A stretch of DNA of 64,000 nt from Imbricaverruca yamaguchii (lineage: Eukaryota > Arthropoda > Thecostraca > Neoverrucidae): contig JAOTOL010001241.1 in assembly GCA_034440575.1 (NCBI GenBank), positions 189,501-253,500 on the forward strand. The letters run 5' to 3'. Below are positions 11,439 through 21,600 of this stretch, one piece after another. Made by a program: the position numbers and the translations under genes. The notes beneath the pieces were generated by a model. The model saw nothing but the letters and a program-made list of their open reading frames with translations. It had not been told where the DNA came from and did not search any database. The stretch's first letter is position 1; every line of letters begins with the position of its first letter.

Positions 11439-12212
11439 CTGATAAAATGCACAAGAGGCAGCAGCAATCTAGCCAACGCATTGTTTAATCAACACAACAA
11501 TACCGTGAACACTCAAGGTTAGACGGCTGAACAGAAATGGGAGTGGAGAGCAAATACCATCAGCGAGGGAGTAAAGACACCAGTTCTTCCTTTTATTTGC
11601 AGAGAGGCTGAGCTCCATGTGCGTTCGTCACCCGGCACTAGGTATGGTCACGAAGCGTTGCTTGTGAAATGCAGAGGATGGTGCAGGACATCAACTGATT
11701 AAGAGTGTGGTTATCGAAAGAAAACAGAAAACACTGATAGACAATGATGCATTACCAGGGATTAACAATGGATTGGAAAGAAATGGCTACTCAGATAGGT
11801 TGACTAGGCTAATAATGCACCTTACAAAAATATACAAAGATTATCATAATCGAACAGACATTCTGGACTACACAATTGAACGTCAAACTAGAAGATATCC
11901 AGGCATCGCAAAATGCTAGGTGGCTAACGTTGGAACTGCAATGCAGCTAACATTTTCAGAGTAGTGCGTGATAGGCATGGACATTCATTTATGAAAATAT
12001 GTGGAAGTAATCATAGGCTTGGATCAAAAGGAAACGTAATGGGAGGAGGACCACAAATAGGATCTTATCTTAAATTGTGCAAACATTTTGACCGAGCTGA
12101 ACAGTGATAAAAGTGTTATAAGTCAGCAATCACGGTAACAGGTACGCTTTAAAATAGATGGCGATAGGGGCATGAAATTATTGGATGGTTTGCGGCGCAA
12201 TACGTGCACAGC
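11439..12212. other. No gene seen
   Basis: The sequence is non-repetitive and AT-rich, with only short unconvincing ORFs. Confidence 0.5.
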
Positions 12213-12656
12213 CACGGCTAATGGTGCCGCCCACACTGTTTCGCCAGTGAGCCGTGGGATTGTGAAATGTGCCGAGTGGTGCAAGTCTTAAACCCGGGAC
12301 CTTAGCATCCAGAGCTCAACACCCAGGGCTTGGTATGGGTGAATATTAAGATGTCATATGGAGCCATGCACAAACCGTCGATGATTATTATCTTAATGAG
12401 TGCTCTAGCATTTTAGTCTCGCGTCGGACAAGCACGCCATCCTTAAGCACACTTCCACGATGTGGGAGTCGGCCGGGTCATGCTGGTGCCGGCCAGCTCT
12501 GGACACGCCGGGCTCGTCCGGCGGTCTGCTGAGACCGAGCGGAGCCACTCCACGGCGGAGTGACTGCGTGGTCTGCCACTCCTCCTGTGTGTGCCACTCC
12601 TATGTCCAATCCATCATCCCACCGGCGAAACAGTGTGGGCGGCGCCATTAGCCGTG
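12213..12656. mobile_element. Foldback/MITE element with 33-bp near-perfect TIRs
   Basis: The left arm at 12213-12245 (CACGGCTAATGGTGCCGCCC onward to TTTCGCC) is matched by its reverse complement at 12624-12656 with a single mismatch. The interior of about 380 bp has no ORF of note, but is GC-rich around 12460-12600 with short internal inverted repeats. The target-site duplication is not evident. This is a non-autonomous element. Confidence 0.7.
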
Positions 12657-15283
12657 AATGTTCAAAAAGGGCGTCGTGAACCACCCAATAAAGAATAAAC
12701 AATCAGAGTGGCCTGGGAGTTGTTGGCCGGAAATGTGTGTGTTGTGCTGGCGACTGGTATGAGTTTGGTGAGGGGTGCCGGACCGGAAATAATTTCGGTT
12801 TGAGTGGACGTAGAAGTGGTGTTGACACGATGGGTGGGGAGCATTGTTGGCCGCCTGGGTGTGTGTTTTGAAGAACGGGAGGTGGCCTCGACGGTCCGTC
12901 CAGCTTTGGTATGTGAAAAGCCGTTGGTGGCCCTGACGACACATATGTTCTTCTTGCGTAGTCATCCCTGACGCAGCTATATGCCCTACGCAGTCGAAGC
13001 GCCCCTAAACCACAGTAACTAGCTAACTAATTTGGACGCAGATTGGATATGGTCAAGTGGTCGGAGGTGCGGTCATGGCTGATAAGTGCCTGCCAAGCAA
13101 GAGCGAAGCGCCAAACATGAATAGCCATGCTTAGTAAGACCATGTTCTTTTTCTAGTGCTACTGTAGGGCCAATCACCTTGCGAGTTCTTCACAATATGA
13201 CTAGCGCCAGATGTGCTATTATCAGGTTCTAATTTAAAAGTTTGTAAACAGCGGTTGATTCAGCATATGCATACAGCAAGTACTGTGACATCAATCATGG
13301 TGATGTGCCCAGGGAATAAGCAGTATAATGAGCATATTCAGTACGTTTATACTCAGGGTGCCAGAAGCAAAGACTATTTGGTGGAAAATGGTATTGGAGA
13401 CTAGAAACAGCATTCCTGTAGGTATTAGTAGGTACGCATTAGTAGGTAGCATTAGTAGGTACGCACCGGAAGCAGCTGATTGGGCCGTTGTTTATTTTGC
13501 GCCATATTTGAGTCGCGATGGGATGCTGTTTAGCGGCGCATGCTTTTACAAGCTTTCGCCGTGACCGCCACCGCCGCTACCACTCGCAAGGCCTGAAGAT
13601 CGATGCCGCTCCCGCTGCGTTTCGACCTCTGGCTAGGTGTCCCGGCAAGAGGCAGCTATAGCTGCGGGAAGTAGGGCCTCTGATTTTGTGGAATATTTGC
13701 ATTGGTCTCTTATATCATTGAAGGATACCAAATTATGCCAGTTATCGGGAGCGGAGCATTTCAAGATCAGTGGAAAGGCCCAATGCATGTCAAGAGCAAT
13801 GCAGGCATCCAAATCGGTTGGGAGAGTGCACTCCATTGGGTCACATGTTGAAATTCGGAATTGTTTGGATAGCCGATGCAAGCTTTAAGAGAGAAGGGAC
13901 CTCAGCCTTCCCGAAAGCCGAGAAAAGTCCTCCTTTGCTAGTTGTTCTCCACGTACTGCGAGACCGCGAGTGTTTTTCGCTGAGTGTGACGATATTACGC
14001 CATTTTGGGAATTACTTCTTTTGAGGAAATTTTATCCTCCTCCACTCAGGGTTAGAGAAGTACATGTTTTTGGATGCAGATAACGAGTCAAAATCTTCGG
14101 AGAACAAACATAAGTTGGAGAAGCAAAGTTCGTGGTTCATTTAGAATAGCATCATTCTTAGTTTTTATGAGACAGGTTTCTTTGTCTAATTCCCCATGGC
14201 CTTGTCGGAGTGCCGAGATGGAGCGTACTGGTGACCAGGTTTCTGGAGACTAAGATTTTTGGTGACTAAAATTTATTCTGGTTATGATCCATTTCTAGCC
14301 AGAAGGAAAATATCTTTTACGACGAGGTGGGAAGGTCATATCCTACAAAAACCAACTCATGAAAGCACTTCAGCCATGTTTCTGAGTGCATCAGCAGAGC
14401 AATCAAATATGCTTTTATCATGGTTTCTGGACGATTCTAGGACTTAACTGGGTTATAAAGATCGATATTTCGAAAGGTCTGCACTTTGGCTTGCATCGTT
14501 CAGCCTTCAACGGATCAAGACTGTAAATGCAACATGATGTTGTATGTCCATGAATATACATGTTGTGCTTACAATTTTGGATCTTTGAAGGCTTGGCGAC
14601 ACAACCCGAGGTGCAGACGTTTCGAAGCATTCATCTTTATAATGCCATTATATCCGATAATCGCCCAAGAATGAAAGTTACGCCTGGATAGAATTGCTTT
14701 TAAGAACTACATATGCTCATGCCACTCGAACAATAAAATAGCTGGACTTTTGAGGAGGGGGGCATGTCACGGATGGCTGCGTTAATTGTAGAAGCAGATT
14801 TCGCATGGCTATGTCTCGTAGGCAAAGAGTGCGATATTGTGAACCGGAAGTGTGCGTGGCCAAAGTTCGCAGGTATGTATCGCTAAGCTTCGTAATTCGC
14901 CATTTTAGATGGACGAATTTGGCGTGTGCAAATTTCACAGTTAAAACATAATCGCGTGGCTGCAATTCCAAGCCACGCGCACGATTGGCGCGCGATTGAT
15001 GCACAATCGCGGATTAAAATTGGCAGCGGTGGCGCCATGGTTGGTGGTGCCACCTGTGGAGTGGAATGTGTATCGTCTGACTTAGTCCGACATATCGGCT
15101 GCTCCGATGAAAAGTGGCGTGATGAAGGGTGTCACATGGTCGTAGCTGCTGTCACGAATGCCCTTGGTGTGACACTTTCTACTATTCGCACTTTCGGCCA
15201 TAATTTAACGCACGTGTTGCTGTGTCGCAGCGCACCACCGGAGCGACACAGGGGGTTCGCTGGAGCGGTCAATTATTTGTCTG
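12657..15283. other. No gene seen
   Basis: ORFs are short and domain-free. A minor tandem triplication of an ~18-bp ATTAGTAGGTACGCA-like word occurs at about 13424-13465. Nothing else is supported. Confidence 0.5.
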
Positions 15284-15425
15284 ACCATGTGTCACCCACC
15301 CATGACTCGCCCGTCCATGTGACTGCTGTCCATGCTACTCCCGTCCATGTATGATCCGTCCGGGTGTCGCCCGCCCATGTGATTCCCGTCCATGTGTCGC
15401 CCGCACATGTGTCGCCGGACACCTT
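15284..15425. repeat. Degenerate ~15-18-bp tandem repeat
   Basis: Loosely repeated words of the form GCCCGTCCATGTG(T/A) appear about eight times. Units have diverged in both length and sequence. Confidence 0.7.
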
Positions 15426-16084
15426 GGTTCCGCACAGTGTCATCCTGGAGCCGTCTGGTGCCGGCCACCATCACCTCCCATGCTGGAGCTGACTCTGTCG
15501 TCAGGCTTGTAAGTACTGCTGTAAAGGTCTTGCGACTTGCTGTTCTTTTTAATGTCTGGACTTTGGGATGATAATGATGTTCTCGCCGTAGTGCCGGTGT
15601 CGGTGTTCAACGGAATTTTGGTGGTCTCATTGGCGGCTCCGATTGTCCCTCTGATATTCTGCTGGGCTCTCTTCAGTCTGAAAACTGACATTGCGCAGAG
15701 TCTCATTCTATGTTTTTGCATTATTTGCACGTTGTACACCCGTAGACTGACGCGCAACTTCCAGGAATGGAATGCACTTCTATATGGAGTAAGTATCATA
15801 TATTTCAGTTTAATTATGTTTGGATACCGAGAAAAACATTGAAATGTGAAAGTCGTTTGAAAACTCACCATTTAGCCAAGTACTATTTTCCTTATGTGTA
15901 CGAAGCACCATGAATATATTCCGCAAATTTGCGGAATTCGCTAACATGGCGATCGATGGGTAAAAGACGTCTTGTTCGCCCGAGGTGGTAATTATCGATG
16001 ATATGTGATTCCAGTCGTGAGCAAAGGTAGATGTACGCGCTGTGCAGTCGCGTCGGTACAATTATGTTGGTTATAAGTGCAGCT

Positions 16085-16390
16085 TATGACCTGTAGCCTG
16101 TGAACTGTGACTTGCGACCTTTGACATGTGACCTGCGGCATGTGACCTACGACAAGTGACATGTGGCAAGTTAGGTATGACCTGTGACCTGTGATCTGTG
16201 GCGTACGACCTATGGCGTACGACGTACGACGTGTGACGTGTGACATGTGACGTATGGCATGTGACGTGTGACATGTGACGTGTGACGTGTGACGTGTGAC
16301 GTGTGACGCGTGACGTGTGACGTGTGGCCTGTGACATGAGACCTGTGACCTGTGACTTGTAGCCTGCAACTTGTGACCTGTGACAACAGC
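16085..16390. repeat. 7-bp minisatellite (GTGACGT)n, degenerate flanks
   Basis: The core at 16230-16325 is (GTGACGT/GTGACAT)n with exact 7-bp spacing. Outward, the units decay to GTGACCT, ACGACCT and similar words. The motif is the reverse complement of the array at 23463-23825. Confidence 0.9.
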
Positions 16391-16619
16391 CAACTGCTGT
16401 ACCCTACACGTGGCCTGGCAAACGCTGGCGAGACCACAGACACAACTTATCAGAAAAGCCTTGGGCCATGCTGCAAGTGAGAGGCGTTATCTAGTCTTCA
16501 AGCACGCGAGCAATATTGAACGGCCTAACTATAGATACGGAACGGTTCAAATCACGAGTTGGGTGCAGATAAATTTCCGCGAGTAATTCTGACGAGTCCC
16601 ATAGAGCTGCATGCGAACA

Positions 16620-17930
16620 CGCTGATGTCGACCCATGTCCGTGACATGACCCACACGTTGACCGGTACAGACCCATGTCCGTGACATGACCCGAACGTTG
16701 ACCGGTATGGACCAATGTCCGTGACATGACCCACACGTTGACCGGTACAGACCCATGTCCGTGACATGACCCACACGTTGACCGGTACAGACCCATGTCC
16801 GTGACATGACCCACACGTTGACCGGTACGGACCCATGTCCGTGACATGACCCAAACGTTGACCGGTACAGACCCATGTCCGTGACATGACCCACACGTTG
16901 ACCGGTACAGACCCATGTCCGTGACATGACCCGAACGTTGACCGGTATGGACCAATGTCCGTGACATGACCCACACGTTGACCGGTACAGACCCATGTCC
17001 GTGACATGACCCAAACGTTGACCGGTACGGACCCATGTCCGTGACATGACCCACACGTTGACCGGTACGGACCCATGTCCGTGACATGACCCAAACGTTG
17101 ACCGGTACAGACCCATGTCCGTGACATGACCCACACGTTGACCGGTACAGACCCATGTCCGTGACATGACCCGAACGTTGACCGGTATGGACCAATGTCC
17201 GTGACATGACCCACACGTTGACCGGTACAGACCCATGTCCGTGACATGACCCAAACGTTGACCGGTACGGACCCATGTCCGTGACATGACCCACACGTTG
17301 ACCGGTACGGACCCATGTCCGTGACATGACCCAAACGTTGACCGGTACAGACCCATGTCCGTGACATGACCCACACGTTGACCGGTACAGACCCATGTCC
17401 GTGACATGACCCACACGTTGACCGGTATGGACCAATGTCCGTGACATGACCCACACATTGACCGGTACAGACCCATGTCCGTGACATGACCCAAACGTTG
17501 ACCGGTACGGACCCATGTCCGTGACATGACCCCAACGTTGACCGGTACGGACCCATGTCCGTGACATGACCCACACGTTGACCGGTATGGACCAATGTCC
17601 GTGACATGACCCACACGTTGACCGGTACAGACCCATGTCCGTGACATGACCCACACGTTGACCGGTACAGACCCATGTCCGTGACATGACCCAAACGTTG
17701 ACCGGTACGGACCCATGTCCGTGACATGACCCACACGTTGACCGGTACAGACCCATGTCCGTGACATGACCCAAACGTTGACCGGTACGGACCCATGTCC
17801 GTGACATGACCCACACGTTGACCGGTACGGACCCATGTCCGTGACATGACCCAAACATTGGCCGGTACGGACACATGTCCGTGACATGACCCCAACATTG
17901 GCCGGTAGACACATGCCCGTGACATGACCC
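16620..17930. repeat. 40-bp minisatellite with a 240-bp higher-order unit
   Basis: The unit contains GTCCGTGACATGACCCACAC followed by GTTGACCGGTACAGACCCAT, with exact 40-bp spacing and about 33 copies. Variants (CCGAACG, TATGGACCAATG, CCAAACG) recur every six units: bases 16921-17160 and 17161-17400 are identical by eye, and 16681-16920 differs only in a few positions. The minus strand has no stops in any frame, which produces three overlapping ORFs of 465-482 aa that are artefacts. The array ends about 475 bp beyond the stop codon of the cuticle-protein gene. Confidence 0.97.
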
Positions 17931-18404
17931 CAACGTGGGCAGAGTTCATACACTCCTAATGAGACCATTCGAAAATGAGCTGAGTTGCCGACCACAGTGT
18001 GAGATGAGGACGACCTCGAGACGAGTTATTGCGGTAGATGGCCCCCATTACAGCGGCCAGTGTCTCTGACAACACCACGCATTGCAAGCGCACACAATTG
18101 ATTGATCGGAGGAAGTTGGATCCTGCGGGGAAAACATGGACCGAAACAACTGGCCAGCCAGCGCGCCTGGTTCTCCTGGTTCTCCATCTTCCACACACAG
18201 CGGTCGAGGTTGCCGTTCGTGCGACCAGCGAAGCGATGCCTTTTCCACAATCCGAACAACGGTCTGAACATTCTCGACGAGGCGGCGGAACGGTGCCGAC
18301 GCGCCTTTCTCGGCCGCCACATCGACGACAGACCTTCATCTTCGAGGAGAGTTTGGACAACAGCCTGCCGCCGCGTTGGTGACGTCGCCGACCGCGGTCG
18401 CGTC

Positions 18405-18624
18405 TTAGGCGTCCTGAATGTCCACCCGTCCGGAGAACTGCGGAATCGCGTCGCTCTCGGGCTGATAGCCGTTCTCGTCGGCCAGGAAGGTCAGGTAGGT
18501 GACGGTGCCGTCCGGGTGGCTGAACTCGTAGCTGCCCGACGTGACGTAGTTGCCCGTCTCTGGCTCAGCGCCCGGGTACGATATGCCCGACTCGTCGCGC
18601 TCGATGTTGTTTGATGTGGAGAAG
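18405..18624 (-). CDS. Cuticle protein exon 3 (most of the RR-1 domain)
   Basis: 220 bp from acceptor CCGTCCACAG| at 18625 to TAA at 18407-18405. It completes a Ser codon split by the intron and encodes the whole C-terminal part, ending RVDIQDA. Reading upstream of 18624 loses all similarity to cuticle proteins. Confidence 0.92.
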
Positions 18625-21600
18625 CTGTGGACGGCGAGGAGGCACGAATGAACTCCGATTGTGGTGGGGTCTGACATTGATAGCGTAGGCATGCTGTTTC
18701 GATTTCGATAGCGTCGGCATGGTGTTCTGACCTCGATAATGTAGGAGTGGTGGCAGAATCCGGCTGCTGCAGATATATCACACATCGTGTGTAGAAAGAT
18801 AAGAGATCAGCACTGTGAAGGACGGCTAGTAATTGTAAAATGCACATGGCTGAAGGTGGTATTTTATGGCAAGAGAAACTAGTGGACAACCAAGCAGTGA
18901 GTTCGGAAAACCACGCGAGTTAGAACAAAATTATAGTAAACGAGACTGAGTTCTGCACAATGAACCAATTTTATGTCGCAGGAACGGTCACTTTGTACCC
19001 AGGCTGGCGGTTCATGGAAAGGACAGATTTTCCACCAACCTAGCGCAGTAAGCATATTCTGTCGAAAGGAACATTTCTCCATGGGACACTTCGGAGAACC
19101 CGTGGAGTACCTAGTAGAGGAGAAGCTTTTTAGACGTCAGTATTCCAGTTTGCAAGGCTGGGAATATGAAGTGCATCCAAGTGCATACTTGGGGTTGATG
19201 AGGACTCGGCATCATTGGCAAAAGAGGAACAATGTGACATCCATAGATGGTTGGATTACTCCACTAATTTAAGTGAATTGTGGAAGATGTGGCACGACAT
19301 GAAAATGTTACCTTGGAGAAGTGGTGCCGAACAAAAGCAAAAGTAAGCAGTGGAAGAATGAGAAGGAACGTGTCTCCAGCATAAGTATTTTCCACAGAGT
19401 GTAGGACACTGAAATGCCCACGGATCTCCAGTCATTCCATGTCGAATAAGGTTCTTCGGTTCCAACTTCTAAGTGCAATTCAAGGCTGGGTATAACCGGA
19501 AGGCCTCGAGGGGATGCCAGCTTCTTGGGGACCATCACGGAGGGTGATCTTTTGAATGGAATACCTGATGAGATTGGTGTGGCACAAGCTACATCACTGA
19601 TGTGTGCAGTATTGGTCGGGTGTCAGCTACATCACTGAGTGCAGTATTGGTCGGGTGTCAGCTACGTCACTGAGTGCAGTATCGGTGGGTGTAAGCTGCA
19701 TAACAGATGTGTGCAGTGAGGTGAGGTGCAAAATCAACATCAGGGATCACTGCAGGGGTCACTGCAGAACTACACAACACAGCGCCTTCCCGAACCGCTG
19801 CAGTTCTGCTGCGTCGGTCGGCACGGTTACTGAAAATGGAATACTTCCTGGGATACCAGTGAAAATACTTTCTATCTGGCCCCCTCGGTTCGCTTTTCAT
19901 TCGCGATTAATGAAAAAGTTCCGGATGGTGGATGTTGCACGACTTAAGAGGCCATGTCTGATGTTGGTGTAATGTAATACAGGTAGCTGCGACGTTCATT
20001 TGGACTCCTATATATCATGCAGGATCTTACTTGATATGTCAACACACATTTGTTGCTTCGGTTAGCCATGATCAGATGCATACTTCCGTTTTGTGCATCC
20101 CAATTTTTGTTGTCGGTAAAATTGATTGTATTCAGTATTATACTTTATACAGCATGTACAAAGCTGTGAAGTAATTTGTGCGAATCGAACCCGAAAATGT
20201 AGATTAATTTCTGAGAAGCTAAAGCTCGGGTTTGAGCTCACTTGACCATGATCTGAAACAGCCCGCGATACCAGATATCAAATATGCTGTGTACTTGGCT
20301 CGAGCCGGACTAGCTTTCCGATATACGTCACACACTTTAAAAAGAAGATATTGCACTGTGCGCTGGCCGTCATTTCCGTGCGGAAGAAGGTTTGCATCCG
20401 CGTACATCCTTTTTCAGTTGGGTACCTTCGAGCTGAGAGCAGCGCATTATATTATTATATCTACAATTGTTAAATACGTACATTCACTTGCTAGAACAAG
20501 GTCTATGATGATGTGTGAGGATGAGTACATTGAATTGAATAGGTATATGTGAAAATGCCCAATAATTTACACTGATCTGACTTGTGACCTTTGACATAAC
20601 CATAAAGTTTACGGGACTAACACCTGAAGACTATCTCATCTTTGGCTATCGATTTGGATTTCGGACCTGATAAAGGGTTCCGGAAGGTGCCTAAGAGGGC
20701 AAGATAGCGGCTTACTCGACCCCTCCCTTAAGCTGCCATGAGGGGCTAAATGCCAGCCAAATTTTTGGCTACGTAGCAGAGCATGCGAATGCATGCGCCA
20801 GTAACTAGTTCTGGTGTTGCGATGGCATGCAGCCTGAACCGCCAAGGTCACCAGGATCTCTTTTATAATGGTGGCTCCAAACTTCACCTGATCAATACAA
20901 TTAATTAAATCGACATGCATGGAGGAATCATTTGCACAACAGCCTAAGGTCCATCGAATCCAATTAAGATTTGCACAGATTAACGCGGATTGTAGGATTC
21001 GCAGGATGATCCCATTCAGATCACTAATTTCCATATTTTTTTACAACGGGTGCTAATTCTACAGCACGGACCCTTATTCGTATCCGCATCCACATCCGTA
21101 TCAGCATCCACATCCGTATCCGCTTCCGCATCCGCATCCGCATCCGCATTCATATTCGCATCCATATCTGTATCCGTATCAGCAACATAGGTATTCATGA
21201 CACGATCATGACGATATATTGCTATGTCAAATACGATGTTCCACAAATGTAGTTATGAATCTAGTCAAATCACAGACAAGAAGCATCCGTTTAACCTTAT
21301 CTCGAACGTCCCCTGACGCAACAGCTTAGCTTTATTCCTGTAGCGGAGGGATTCGGATCCCCTCGTTATTTTTCGACTGCAGTTCCCTAACGCTTTGTAG
21401 AAGGAGTGTGGAGTGTGGTAGGAGCATCAAGCTTGGTGATTTTTTCTACCTTTAGTTTGTCTACTTCGTGCCTAAACTTTATCTTAGTAGCTATAACAGA
21501 GGTGGTCATATGGGCGAATTTTGGGAGGCACCTCCGACAGAATTTTGCGAAAACCAAAGCGGCCTATGCGGGCCAATTTGACCCAAGGTTTGAACCGACC

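Noticed and set aside
9588..11522. Pro/Thr/Gln-rich ORFs of 376-424 aa resembling a structural or silk-like protein
   Set aside because: The 71-bp unit is not a multiple of three, so length variants would constantly shift frame. All frames are equally open.
12270..12310. B-box-like GGTCCCGGGTTTAAGAC on the minus strand
   Set aside because: It differs from the consensus at key positions and has no A box at the right distance.
15537..15842. 101-aa ORF with hydrophobic stretches suggesting a membrane protein
   Set aside because: It conflicts with an equally long antisense ORF, sits next to degenerate repeats and shows no known family pattern. Hydrophobicity follows from T-rich composition.
16491..17995. 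Three overlapping minus-strand ORFs of 465-482 aa
   Set aside because: Artefacts of the 40-bp stop-free array.
20958..21246. Asp/Ala-rich repeat ORF on the minus strand
   Set aside because: It is a translation of the degenerate CATCCG hexamer tract in intron 2.
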